Part shown: piece after piece, positions 19,941 to 28,180 of the stretch
Layout: every line of letters starts with the position of its first letter
How positions within the stretch are numbered: the stretch's first letter is position 1
Source: Thioclava sediminum
GTDB taxonomy: Bacteria; Pseudomonadota; Alphaproteobacteria; Rhodobacterales; Rhodobacteraceae
Reading direction: 5' to 3'
DNA: 64,000 nucleotides
Assembly (NCBI RefSeq): GCF_002020355.1
Contig: NZ_MPZV01000002.1
Span: 966,686 to 1,030,685, forward strand
Position numbers and translations under genes: made by a program
The notes under the pieces: model-generated
Seen by the model: only the letters and a program-made list of their open reading frames with translations
Databases searched by the model: none
Told to the model about the DNA's origin: nothing

Positions 19941-20392
19941 CGGGCGCGCGTTTCGAAAGCCTCGAGGATGACCGTGAAGGCTGACACGCCCCATCAGTTT
20001 CCATGACGGGAAGCGGACATTCGTTGCGCTTGGCACTGCCGTCCGGTTCGGGCTGTCAGCTGATAGTCAAACTATAGGAGCGGCCAGCCGATACGCGTTG
20101 CGCGCTGGCCGAGAGTCTGTCGGCGTATTCCAGAACGCAGCAAAGTCTTGGATCAGATTCATAAAGAGTAATGATCGCTTCGAGAAGAACTCTCGCTGGG
20201 CTTGCGGGGCGTGATCTGCAGTAATATCTCACATGAGCCGAGAAGATTTCGAGGCCGGTGTGGTTATTCCGGCCCTCTGTCAAACAGAGATCCAGTCGCA
20301 CCAGTCTGCGAACCCGCGGCATCGACCTATCATTGGTCGGTGTCGGGGGAGTCGCGTCTGCCCCGTCCGACCACAACTTGGAAAAGACGGAA
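19941..20392. other. Non-coding gap after nnrU
   Basis: No credible gene was found. It holds copy 2 of the dispersed motif at 20005-20030 (GAAGCGGACATTCGTTGCGCT core) and an 8-bp inverted repeat CGGCCAGC (20081-20088) / GCTGGCCG (20104-20111). Short open frames here have no recognisable family and no ribosome-binding site. Confidence 0.5.
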
Positions 20393-20617
20393 ATGAAACG
20401 AAAGACTCTCATTCTTGCGCAATTACTGATTACCTTCATGATGGCTTTCCTGATGTCTGGCACCATGTCCCTCATCGCCATTGGGCCGACTGCGGAATGG
20501 CTCGCGAACTGGCCGCGGCAGGCGCTCATCGCGTGGCCAATCGCCTTCATCTTCACGCAAGTCACCACCCCTTTGGCCTTCGCGTTGGCAAACCGTGCGA
20601 CGACAGAGAGAGCCTAG
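20393..20617 (+). CDS. DUF2798 small membrane protein
   Basis: 74 residues. Two transmembrane helices (about 7-30 and 45-65) and the DUF2798 layout: KRKTLILAQLLITFMMAFLMSGTMSL, then WPRQALIAWPIAFIFTQVTTPLAFALA. Function is unknown for the family. I took ATG 20393 because the family starts with a basic stretch there; upstream extension has no similarity. It appears monocistronic, with a stem-loop 16 bp after the stop. Confidence 0.8.
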   Translation: MKRKTLILAQLLITFMMAFLMSGTMSLIAIGPTAEWLANWPRQALIAWPIAFIFTQVTTPLAFALANRATTERA

Positions 20618-20632
20618 CCTCAAGCTAAGAAC

Positions 20633-20660
20633 ATGCACCGGGGTTTTGGCGTCGGTGCAT
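20633..20660 (+). terminator. Stem-loop after the DUF2798 gene
   Basis: ATGCACCG/CGGTGCAT, an 8-bp perfect stem with a 12-base loop that contains TTTT; no T tract follows. It lies between the convergent DUF2798 and galD-like genes and may act as a weak terminator. Confidence 0.4.
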
Positions 20661-20738
20661 GAAACTCGGCCACTGTTCAGAGATCATTCAGACCAAACCA
20701 AGATTTCGGCGCACTTATGCGCGTAAAAGTTTGTGCGG

Positions 20739-21797
20739 CTAAAACCTCGGAAAGACCCAACCGTCCATCAACTTGCGCGCCGTGCGCAATGTGCCTGCAT
20801 TGGTAACGCGTCCGGTCTCATCCTGTGCAATCAAAACCTCTGCCGCGCCTGTAGGGTGTTCGATTCTGAAGCTGCCACCGGCAGGCAATATTGCGAGCTC
20901 CGCCGCGGACGAGCCCTCCAACGTGCAAGCGGTCGCGACCGACACGGCCGCGAAAACCCCGATCGTCGCGTGGACGCGATGCGGGATGAGGCTGCGGGTC
21001 GAAATCGCGCCTCCTTTTCGGGGAGTCGAAACCAGCGTCATCTTCGGCACGGATTTCTCGGTGACATCACCAAGGTTCATCATCGGGCCAACTTCTCGGC
21101 GGATCGCCTCGATCCGCACTTTAACCTCTTCCATAGCCTCGATCTCGTCGCGGCTTTCCTCGCCCGTCAGACCGAAATCGGAGGCGCGCATCACCACGAC
21201 GGGCATTCCGTTATCAATCAGCGTGCAGTCGATGCCCCGCACCGTGTCACATGTGCGCCCCGTCGGCAGCAGCGCACCGCACATCGAGCCCGCGAGCCCT
21301 TCGAACATCAGCGGCACTGGAGCGGCCGTGCCGGGCACGCCGTCGATCGCCGCATCACCTTCGTAGCGCACGCGACCGACCGGCGTCTGGATCGTCGCGA
21401 CCGCCACTTCTCCGGTGTTCACCATGTGGATGCGCACCTGCGTCTCGCCCTCTGTCGCCGCAACCAATCCGCGCTCTATCGCCGCCGGCCCGACCCCGGC
21501 GAGGATGTTGCCGCAGGCCTGAGCATCCGACACCAGCGCACGATCGACAAAGACCTGCAGGAAAAGGTAATCGACATCGGCATCGTTGCGCGTGGACGGT
21601 GAGAGCACCGCAACCTTCGAGGTCAGCGGATCGGCACCGCCGATCCCGTCGATCTGGTTGGGATCGGGAGAGCCCATGATCCGCAGCAAGAGATCGTCGC
21701 GGGCCGCAGGATCAGAAGGCAGATCGGCGGCGAGGAAATACGCGCCTTTCGACGTGCCGCCCCGCATCCACAGGCAGGGAATACCCTCGTCGCTCAT
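20739..21797 (-). CDS. galD: 4-oxalomesaconate tautomerase (PrpF/GalD family)
   Basis: 352 residues with the PrpF fold: IPCLWMRGGTSKGAYFLAADLP at the N-terminus, DGIGGADPLTSKVAVL, CGNILAGVGPAAIERGL and MPVVVMRASDFGLTGEE. PrpF-fold enzymes isomerise tricarboxylic acids; GalD converts keto and enol forms of 4-oxalomesaconate. The neighbouring GalC- and GalB-like genes support the GalD role rather than methylaconitate isomerisation. It is the last gene of the minus-strand operon, preceded by a leader element. Confidence 0.85.
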   Translation of the reverse strand: MSDEGIPCLWMRGGTSKGAYFLAADLPSDPAARDDLLLRIMGSPDPNQIDGIGGADPLTSKVAVLSPSTRNDADVDYLFLQVFVDRALVSDAQACGNILAGVGPAAIERGLVAATEGETQVRIHMVNTGEVAVATIQTPVGRVRYEGDAAIDGVPGTAAPVPLMFEGLAGSMCGALLPTGRTCDTVRGIDCTLIDNGMPVVVMRASDFGLTGEESRDEIEAMEEVKVRIEAIRREVGPMMNLGDVTEKSVPKMTLVSTPRKGGAISTRSLIPHRVHATIGVFAAVSVATACTLEGSSAAELAILPAGGSFRIEHPTGAAEVLIAQDETGRVTNAGTLRTARKLMDGWVFPRF

Positions 21798-21806
21798 ATC
21801 GGTCTC

Positions 21807-21878
21807 CCTTCGACTTGGTCCAAATATCCCGGGGGTGAATTCGCGGAACGCGAAGAGGGGGCAGCGCCCCCGGCCCCG
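21807..21878 (-). repeat. 5'-leader element copy 2, before galD-like gene
   Basis: On the minus strand: a GGGGGC/GCCCCC hairpin (21857-21871), then CCCCGGGATATTTGGACCAA and GTCGAAGGGAGA, 10 bases before the start codon. It has the same layout as the copies before recF, iolB and iolD. Confidence 0.6.
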
Positions 21879-21879
21879 C

Positions 21880-22551
21880 TCAGACGTATTTCAGCCCCTT
21901 CGCCTCGAGCCGCGGGCGCATGTCGTAAATGTCGAGCCCGAGCTCGCCCGCCGCAAGACGCTTGCGCTTGGCCTCTTCCGCGTCGAGACGCTTTTGCGTT
22001 GCGGCAAGGACGACGTCGGCATCGACACGTTTGACGACGCAGACGCCATCATCATCGGCCACGACGATATCGCCTGCCTCGATCGTTTGTCCGGCGCAGA
22101 CGATCGGGACGTTGACCGATCCGAGCGTCTCCTTGACGGTGCCTTGCGCGGAGATCGCCTTCGACCAGACCGGGAAATCCATTTCCTTGAGATCGCGCAC
22201 GTCTCGCACGCCACCGTCGATGATCAGCCCGCGACAGCCGCGCGCTTGCGCCGAAGAGGCCAGAAGATCGCCGAAATAGCCGTTATCGCAGGGCGAGGTC
22301 GGTGCCAGCACCAGCACATCGCCTGCCTGCAACTGCTCGATCGCGACATGGATCATCCAATTGTCACCCGGCGGTGCGGAGATGGTGACTGCCGAGCCCG
22401 CGATGCGCGCGCCCGGATAGATCGGGCGCATGTAGCTGTGCAAGCAGCCGATGCGGCCCTGCGCTTCGTGAACGGTAGCCACGCCAGCCTCGCCGAGCGC
22501 GTCGATGACCGCCTGATCGGCGCGGGCGATGTTCTGAACAACAACGGGCAT
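21880..22551 (-). CDS. galC: 4-carboxy-4-hydroxy-2-oxoadipate aldolase (HMG/CHA aldolase, GalC/LigK type)
   Basis: 223 residues of the RraA-like class II aldolase family, which splits 4-carboxy-4-hydroxy-2-oxoadipate into pyruvate and oxaloacetate using a divalent metal. Motifs are [26 protein letters not shown] and the active-site segment [16 protein letters not shown] (Arg and Asp for substrate and metal). The C-terminal region from about 180 is the extra helix typical of LigK/GalC. It lies 10 bp after the dioxygenase gene and upstream of galD. Confidence 0.9.
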   Translation of the reverse strand: MPVVVQNIARADQAVIDALGEAGVATVHEAQGRIGCLHSYMRPIYPGARIAGSAVTISAPPGDNWMIHVAIEQLQAGDVLVLAPTSPCDNGYFGDLLASSAQARGCRGLIIDGGVRDVRDLKEMDFPVWSKAISAQGTVKETLGSVNVPIVCAGQTIEAGDIVVADDDGVCVVKRVDADVVLAATQKRLDAEEAKRKRLAAGELGLDIYDMRPRLEAKGLKYV

Positions 22552-22561
22552 TCGCCTCTCC

Positions 22562-23527
22562 TTATTTCTTGACCGGCGGGGTGCCGTGGGTGTGGAAGGT
22601 CTCGATCGTCTTGAGGCCCCAGGCCTGCCCCTTCTTGCGGTCGGCTTCGGTCCAGACGATTGGCTCCCAGTCAGGATCGAGGATCAGCCGCGCGCCGGCA
22701 TTTGCGATCTCGACACGGTTCCCGGCGGGCTCCCAGACATAGAGGAAGAACGTGTTCTGGATCGCGTGCTTATGCGGGCCGGTCTCGATATGGACGCCGT
22801 TCTCGAGGAAGATGTCGGCGGCGCGCAGGATGTCCTCGCGCTGATCGGCGGCGTAGGTGACATGGTGGAATCGGCCCTTACCGCCGCCATGCTCCTCGGT
22901 GCAGGCGAGGTCGTAACCCTTGTTGTTCACGGTGAACCAGCAGCCGCCCAGTCGCCCGTTGTCGAGTTGGATCATCTCGGTCACGCGCGAGCCGAGACAG
23001 GTCTCCATGAAGCGCCGGAATTCGGTCACGTCCTCGGACAGCAGGTTCAGGTGATCGAGTCTGCGAGGGGCCGCGCCGGTATGGTGGAAGCGCGAAGCGT
23101 TGTTCTTCAGCGCGGGCTTGTCTGCTTCGCCATGCTGGTATTTCACCGTGTCGAAATAGATCTCGAAGACATGGCCGAACGGGGCTCCGAAGCGGAAAGC
23201 GCGTCCGTGGCTCAGATCGCCGTCGTTCCAGCCGATCACCTTGAAATCAGACCCCTCGATCGCGGCGACACGGCGTTCCAGCGCGGCCTGCGAACTGGCG
23301 CGATAGCCGATATGGCCGACGCCGGTCGTGTCGGAGCGGGTGAGTTTGAGGGTGGCGAACTCGTAATCGTCCCATGCCCGCAGATAGGCCGAGGTCTCGT
23401 CCTGACCCGAGACGGTCAGCCCGTAAACCCGGGTGAAGAAATCGAGGCTCGCCTCGAACTTGTCGGTCAGCATCTCGACATGACCCAGATGGGCGATGTC
23501 GTAACAGGGTTCCTGCGGTTGGCTCAT
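22562..23527 (-). CDS. type I extradiol (VOC-fold) ring-cleavage dioxygenase
   Basis: 321 residues with two VOC modules. The 2-His-1-Glu iron triad is in place: His159 in RRLDHLNLL, His222 in FHHVTYAAD and Glu273 in [10 protein letters not shown]. It should cleave a catechol-type ring next to a hydroxyl pair. Its position between GalB- and GalC-type genes, where a LigB-type (type II) dioxygenase is normally found, suggests it makes the 4-oxalomesaconate precursor, for example from gallate or a related acid. ATG 23527 ([10 protein letters not shown]) has GGAGGAAAA upstream. The substrate is not readable from sequence. Confidence 0.85.
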   Translation of the reverse strand: MSQPQEPCYDIAHLGHVEMLTDKFEASLDFFTRVYGLTVSGQDETSAYLRAWDDYEFATLKLTRSDTTGVGHIGYRASSQAALERRVAAIEGSDFKVIGWNDGDLSHGRAFRFGAPFGHVFEIYFDTVKYQHGEADKPALKNNASRFHHTGAAPRRLDHLNLLSEDVTEFRRFMETCLGSRVTEMIQLDNGRLGGCWFTVNNKGYDLACTEEHGGGKGRFHHVTYAADQREDILRAADIFLENGVHIETGPHKHAIQNTFFLYVWEPAGNRVEIANAGARLILDPDWEPIVWTEADRKKGQAWGLKTIETFHTHGTPPVKK

Positions 23528-23620
23528 CGTTTTCCTCCTCTCACGCCTGCCCGGCAAGGCATTGGCAGCGCGTGGCATTGATACCGTGTCGGCCCATGTG
23601 CCCGGGCCGGGGCAAAAACC

Positions 23621-24352
23621 TCACAACTCGTCGACCGGGCGCGGGAAGATCGACTGGAACCCTTCGGCATATTTGCAATCGCGCCCGCCCGACTGGCCGC
23701 CGGAATTCCGCTTGAAGTGGTTCGCGCGCTGCTGGGCGACCCGGGTGTAATACTCCCACAGGTGGACCTGCCCGTTCATGCATTCCATCGCGGCGCGCTT
23801 CTTGTCCCAGACGGGGGTGATGTCGAGGAAGGTGTCGGGCTTCCAGCCCATCTGCTCGGTCTGGTGCGGCTCAAACAGGTAAAGCTGCGGCGCGCCGAGC
23901 ACCTTCTCGCCCGGATTGTGCCCCCAGGCCTGCGCGATCATCCGCGCCTCGAGCGCGATCCGCGTCGTATACATGTGGTCGGTGTTATAGGGGTCGTATT
24001 GCGAATGGCTCAGCATGAAACGCGGCTGAACCTTCCGGATCACGTCCACCAGCTTCATTTTGTCGTCCTGGCTCAAATGCAGGGGATAGTCGCCCAGATC
24101 GAAACTCACCAACTCGTGCACGCCAAGCGCCTTGGCCGCGGCATCGGCCTCCGCGTGGCGGATGTCCTTGACCTCCTGAAGCGATTTACCTTCCTTCCAG
24201 AGCCGCGCGCTCTCGCCGCGCTCACCAAAGGAGAGGCAGGCGACCGTCACCTCGTAGCCCATCTCGGAATGCAGCGCGATTGCACCGCCGCAGCGCCAGA
24301 CGAAATCGGCGGCATGGGCGGAAATGACGAGGGCGGTTTTCTTCTCCGACAT
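23621..24352 (-). CDS. galB: 4-oxalomesaconate hydratase GalB (PIG-L deacetylase superfamily)
   Basis: 243 residues. The fold is PIG-L/LmbE, but the N-terminal zinc motif is SAHAADFVWRCGGAIAL rather than AHPDD, the variant seen in GalB. Other pieces are GERGESARLW and SQYDPYNTDHMYTTRIALEA, which would supply a further metal His. GalB hydrates 4-oxalomesaconate to 4-carboxy-4-hydroxy-2-oxoadipate, the substrate of GalC. It is the first gene of the minus-strand operon and is divergent from the dehydrogenase gene. Confidence 0.85.
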   Translation of the reverse strand: MSEKKTALVISAHAADFVWRCGGAIALHSEMGYEVTVACLSFGERGESARLWKEGKSLQEVKDIRHAEADAAAKALGVHELVSFDLGDYPLHLSQDDKMKLVDVIRKVQPRFMLSHSQYDPYNTDHMYTTRIALEARMIAQAWGHNPGEKVLGAPQLYLFEPHQTEQMGWKPDTFLDITPVWDKKRAAMECMNGQVHLWEYYTRVAQQRANHFKRNSGGQSGGRDCKYAEGFQSIFPRPVDEL

Positions 24353-24430
24353 GGGAACCTCTCGAGAAATGCGTTGGCCCGTGATAAGGCGCGACGGCGC
24401 GAAAATCGCAAATTGGAAAGCCTTGCCCGG

Positions 24431-24449
24431 GTATAAGCTAAGGCTATAC
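24431..24449. promoter_or_regulatory. LysR-type operator candidate (GTATA-N9-TATAC)
   Basis: GTATAAGCTAAGGCTATAC is a perfect 5-bp inverted repeat containing a T-N11-A core, midway between divergent galB (start 24352) and the dehydrogenase gene (start about 24524). The LysR gene follows the dehydrogenase, so this is the obvious binding site candidate. Confidence 0.55.
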
Positions 24450-24523
24450 TGACTTTGAATTCGGACCCGTTTGCGCGAGATATCCCCCAAGCAGGGAGGG
24501 CTTTGCGCATGAAGGAAAATTCG

Positions 24524-25390
24524 ATGCAGGAAATCGCGGTGATCGGCTTCGGCGAGGCGGGGCGCGCCTTCGCCACGGGTTGGGGGCGCGAAACCTGCGC
24601 GCGTGCAACCTGCTATGACCTCAAGCTCGATACGCCCGAGACCGCCGCACCGATCCAGGAGGCCGCCACGGCGCTCGGCCTGCATCCGGCGGCGAACCGG
24701 GCAGAGGCGTTGACCCATGCGAAAGCGGTGTTTTGCCTCGTCACGGCGGATCAGGCGGTGACGGCGGCGCGGGAATGCGCCCCCCACCTGCCGAACGGGG
24801 CGCTTTGGCTCGACTGCAATTCCTGCGCGCCCGAAAGCAAGCGCGCGGCGGCGGAGGTGATTGCCGAGGCCGGCGGCCTCTATGTCGATGTCGCGGTCAT
24901 GTCGCCTGTTCATCCGAAGCTGCATCGCACACCGCTTTTGCTCTCTGGACCGGGTGCCACAGAAGCGATTTCCTGGCTCGACAGGCTCGACATGGAAGCG
25001 CGATGGATCGGCGAACAGGTCGGCTCCGCGTCGTCGATCAAGATGATCCGCTCGGTGATGATCAAGGGGTTGGAGGCGCTGACGGCGGAGTGCCTTCTCG
25101 CCGCACGTAAGGCGGGTGTCGACGCGGAAGTTCTTGGGTCGCTCATGGCATCCAACCCTGAAATGAGCTGGGACAGCCGCGCCGCCTATAACCTCGAGCG
25201 GATGATGGAGCATGGCATTCGCCGCGCGGCGGAGATGCGCGAAGTGGTGCGCACACTTGATGGTTTGGGCTTACCCTCAAACCTGACCGCGGCAGTATCC
25301 GAATGGCATGATCGGATCGGTGGGATGGGATTGAAAGGGCGCGACGGTGACCTCGATACCCGCGCGCGGGAGATCTTGGAGCGACTATGA
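24524..25390 (+). CDS. NAD(P)-binding DUF1932 dehydrogenase (6-phosphogluconate/3-hydroxyisobutyrate DH-like)
   Basis: 288 residues. The N-terminal Rossmann motif is AVIGFGEAGRAFATGW; YVDVAVMSPVHP and SIKMIRSVMIKGLEAL follow, where the conserved Lys of the beta-hydroxyacid dehydrogenase family would be (SASSIKMIRS). The C-terminal half is a DUF1932 helical domain. It may oxidise or reduce a 2-oxo or hydroxy acid of the aromatic pathway; the substrate is unknown. ATG 24524 has AAGGA 7 bases upstream; ATG 24509 with GGAGGG upstream is equally plausible. It overlaps the LysR gene by ATGA. Confidence 0.85.
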   Translation: MQEIAVIGFGEAGRAFATGWGRETCARATCYDLKLDTPETAAPIQEAATALGLHPAANRAEALTHAKAVFCLVTADQAVTAARECAPHLPNGALWLDCNSCAPESKRAAAEVIAEAGGLYVDVAVMSPVHPKLHRTPLLLSGPGATEAISWLDRLDMEARWIGEQVGSASSIKMIRSVMIKGLEALTAECLLAARKAGVDAEVLGSLMASNPEMSWDSRAAYNLERMMEHGIRRAAEMREVVRTLDGLGLPSNLTAAVSEWHDRIGGMGLKGRDGDLDTRAREILERL

Positions 25391-26550
25391 TCGACGCCAA
25401 CCTTCGCCACCTTCGGGTGTTCCTCGCGGTTGCGGAAGGCGGCTCGATCACCCGCGCGGCGGAGCTCTGTCACGTCTCGCAGCCCGCCGTCACGCAGGCC
25501 ATCGCCAAGCTCGAGGCGGAAGCGGGCACCGCGCTCTTCACCCGCACGACGCACGGGCTGTTCGCAACCGAGGCGGGCGAGGTGCTACGCCACCGGACCT
25601 CGCGCGCGCTCGACGCGCTCGATACGCAACTGACCGAGTTCGCGCCGCGTCTGAAGCTCACCGCGACCCGCGCGCAATTGCAGGCGCTCATCGCGGCGGC
25701 GGAGGCGCAGAACTTCTCGCTCGCCGCGCGACGCTTGGGCGTCTCCCAACCCACCGTCCATCGCGCGATCACCCAGCTCGAGAAAGAAGCGGGACGCGCG
25801 CTGTTTCAGCGCAGCCCCTTCGGGATCGTGCCGACGCGCGGCTGCGCCAATCTTGCGCGCATCGCGCGGCTGGCCTTTGTCGAACTGGAGCAGGCCCGCG
25901 CGGAACTGGGAGATTTGAGTGGACGCGAGGTCGGCCAGATCGTGATCGGGGCCATGCCGCTTTCGCGCAGTCATGTCCTGCCGAAGGCCATCGTGGCCTT
26001 CCGAAAGATGCGCCCCAACATGGCGGTGAAGGTGCTCGAAGGCAGCTATGACGAACTGCTCGGCGGTCTGCGCCGCGGCGAGATCGACTTCCTGATCGGC
26101 GCGCTGCGCGATCCGGCCCCGATCGGGGATGTCGTGCAGGAAAAGCTCTTCGACGACACGCTGGTCGTCCTGGCGGGACGCGATCATCCGCTTCTCGGCC
26201 AACCGCTTCCCGCGGCGGACGAACTCGCCAATTGGCCCTGGCTCGTGACCCGCGAAGGCACGCCGACCCGCGCACAGTTCGAAGCCTTCTTTTCCGATGC
26301 CGGGGTGAACCTTCCGCGCGGGCTGATCGAGACCGGCTCGGTGATCCTGATGCGCGAGATGGTGCAGGATGGCCGCCACCTCGCTTGCGTCTCGCGCGCG
26401 CAAGCCGAGGGCGAGATCGAACGCGGGCTCGTCGAAGTCCTTACCGACAACTTCAGCGGCACCCGCCGCCCCATAGGGCTCACACTTCGCGACGGGTGGG
26501 AGCCCACGCCCGCGCAGGCGCAGATGCTGATGGCGGTGCGCTCCACCTGA
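25387..26550 (+). CDS. LysR-family regulator with two tandem DNA-binding domains
   Basis: 387 residues, about 85 more than a normal LysR protein. The first winged HTH covers about 6-65 (HLRVFLAVAEGGSITRAAE, LCHVSQPAVTQAIAKLE). A second, independent LysR-type HTH follows at about 95-160 (LQALIAAAEAQNFSLAARRL, GVSQPTVHRAITQLEKEAG). The effector domain begins near VGQIVIGAMPLSRSHVLPKAI. It is coupled to the dehydrogenase gene and should control the divergent ring-cleavage operon through the GTATA-N9-TATAC site. Confidence 0.9.
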   Translation: MIDANLRHLRVFLAVAEGGSITRAAELCHVSQPAVTQAIAKLEAEAGTALFTRTTHGLFATEAGEVLRHRTSRALDALDTQLTEFAPRLKLTATRAQLQALIAAAEAQNFSLAARRLGVSQPTVHRAITQLEKEAGRALFQRSPFGIVPTRGCANLARIARLAFVELEQARAELGDLSGREVGQIVIGAMPLSRSHVLPKAIVAFRKMRPNMAVKVLEGSYDELLGGLRRGEIDFLIGALRDPAPIGDVVQEKLFDDTLVVLAGRDHPLLGQPLPAADELANWPWLVTREGTPTRAQFEAFFSDAGVNLPRGLIETGSVILMREMVQDGRHLACVSRAQAEGEIERGLVEVLTDNFSGTRRPIGLTLRDGWEPTPAQAQMLMAVRST

Positions 26551-26684
26551 GGCGGCTATAGCCTCCCCTTATGCCTGATCGGATCGTTTCTATTGGTCAT
26601 GCCGGCCCGCTCGCGCGATGGAAGAGGCATGAAACGTGACGGGCGGAGGAGAGCCTCGCCACGTCCATCCACCGGGAGGAAATT

Positions 26685-27668
26685 ATGACCATTCGCAGCA
26701 AAGTCGCGGCTTTGGCCCTGGGTGCAGCACTCGTTGCAGGCAGCGCATCGGCCGAGGAAATGAAATTCGCCAACTTCATGCCGGCGGGGCATCCCTATGT
26801 CGGCTCGACCTTCCAGCCCTTCGCGGATGAGGTTGCGGCCAAGACCGATGGCGACGTCACGGTGAAGCTCTACAATGGCGGCGAGCTGGGCGCGGGTCCG
26901 GTCGAGCAATATAGCCGTGTGGTCGATGGCGTCGCCGAATTCGCGGTGTCCCTGCCGGGCTATACCGCGTCGCAATTCCCGCTCACGCTGCTGGCGGAGC
27001 TTCCGGGCGTGTTGGACGAGCAGAGCGGTACTGCGGATCTCGAAAAGCATCTCGATCTCTTCAGCTCCGAATATCGCCGCACCCATCTGGTGGCGCTGTG
27101 GTCGAGCGCGGAGAACCTGCTGTTCACCCGCGACAAGGCCGTGCACAGCCCCGACGACCTCAAGGGAATGAAGATCCGCGTGCCCTCGCGCAACACCGGC
27201 CTGCTGGTCGAAGCCTGGGGCGGCACGCCGGTTTCGATGCCGGTCTCTGAGATCTACAACGCGATGCAGACCGGCGTGATCGACGGCGCGATGATCGACG
27301 GCACCGGCATCAACGCCTTCAAGCTGGGCGAAGTCGCCAATTACATCACGATGGGCATGAAGACGACGAACTCGCCCTTCTTCATCCTGATGAACCGTGA
27401 CGCCTACGCCTCGCTCTCCGACGAAGACAAGGCCGCGATCGATGCCGTCGGCAAGGATGCCGCGATGCACGGTCAGCAAAGCCAGCTTGCCGTTGCGCAG
27501 AAGGGCATCGAGGGCTTCAAGAATACCGAGGGCAAAGAAGTGATCGAGCTGAGTGCGGATGAGGCCAAAGCCTTTGACGAGCTCTCGGCCGGTATCGTCT
27601 CCGACGTCGTCGAAAAGACCGGCGGCGACGCACAGAAAATCGTCGATACGCTGAAGGCGGACAAGTGA
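26685..27668 (+). CDS. dctP: TRAP transporter substrate-binding protein DctP
   Basis: 327 residues. A signal peptide (MTIRSKVAALALGAALVAGSASA) precedes a DctP-family domain: MKFANFMPAGHPYVGSTFQPF, GGELGAGPVEQYSRVVDGVAEF and GMKIRVPSRNTGLLVEAWG, whose Arg normally salt-bridges a ligand carboxylate. It is the periplasmic receptor of the DctPQM system. It starts 134 bp after the LysR gene, in a gap that holds a small GAGGC/GCCTC stem. Context suggests an aromatic or dicarboxylic acid ligand. Its stop overlaps dctQ. Confidence 0.93.
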   Translation: MTIRSKVAALALGAALVAGSASAEEMKFANFMPAGHPYVGSTFQPFADEVAAKTDGDVTVKLYNGGELGAGPVEQYSRVVDGVAEFAVSLPGYTASQFPLTLLAELPGVLDEQSGTADLEKHLDLFSSEYRRTHLVALWSSAENLLFTRDKAVHSPDDLKGMKIRVPSRNTGLLVEAWGGTPVSMPVSEIYNAMQTGVIDGAMIDGTGINAFKLGEVANYITMGMKTTNSPFFILMNRDAYASLSDEDKAAIDAVGKDAAMHGQQSQLAVAQKGIEGFKNTEGKEVIELSADEAKAFDELSAGIVSDVVEKTGGDAQKIVDTLKADK

Positions 27669-28180
27669 GCGCCGCTTCCGAACATACGAAGCTCCCGGCC
27701 TGGTTGATATGGTTCAACCGGGCCAACCTCCTGCTGGCGACGCTGTCGGGGATGTTCCTGATGCTGGTGCTGGGGTTGGTCTTTGTCGGGGTCTTCACGC
27801 GCTATGCGCTCGCCATGCCGATCCTCGGGATCAACGAGGTGGTGCAGCTGGCCTCGGTGGGCGTGGTGATGCTCGCTCTGCCCTATTGCACCTCCTATGA
27901 GGGCCATGTCCGTGTCGACGTTCTCGACGGGGTGATCGGCCGCTGGGGCCGCTTTCTCGGTGACCTGATGTCGCGCGCGCTGTCGGCCTGGGTGCTGAGC
28001 GTGCTGGTGCAGCGGGCGTGGCTGAAGATGCTCGATGCGCGCGAATTCGGTGACACCACCAACATGCTCGGCATTCCGCTCTGGCCGTTCTACGCCTTCA
28101 TCGCCGCCGGCATGTCTCTCTGCGTGATCGTGCTTGCCGTGCAATTCCTCATCATCGCTATCGGAAAGGGCCGTCCATGA
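27665..28180 (+). CDS. dctQ: TRAP transporter small permease DctQ
   Basis: 171 residues with four transmembrane helices, the size and layout of the DctQ family (LGLVFVGVFTRYALAMPILG, then YEGHVRVDVL). The start is GTG 27665 within GTGA, overlapping the dctP stop; its own stop overlaps dctM by 4 bp. It pairs with the large permease in Na+-driven uptake. Confidence 0.92.
   Translation: MSAASEHTKLPAWLIWFNRANLLLATLSGMFLMLVLGLVFVGVFTRYALAMPILGINEVVQLASVGVVMLALPYCTSYEGHVRVDVLDGVIGRWGRFLGDLMSRALSAWVLSVLVQRAWLKMLDAREFGDTTNMLGIPLWPFYAFIAAGMSLCVIVLAVQFLIIAIGKGRP

Noticed and set aside
24362..25213. N-terminal extension of galB over the dehydrogenase gene
   Set aside because: The frame is open but antisense to the dehydrogenase; GalB homology begins at MSEKKTALVIS (24352).
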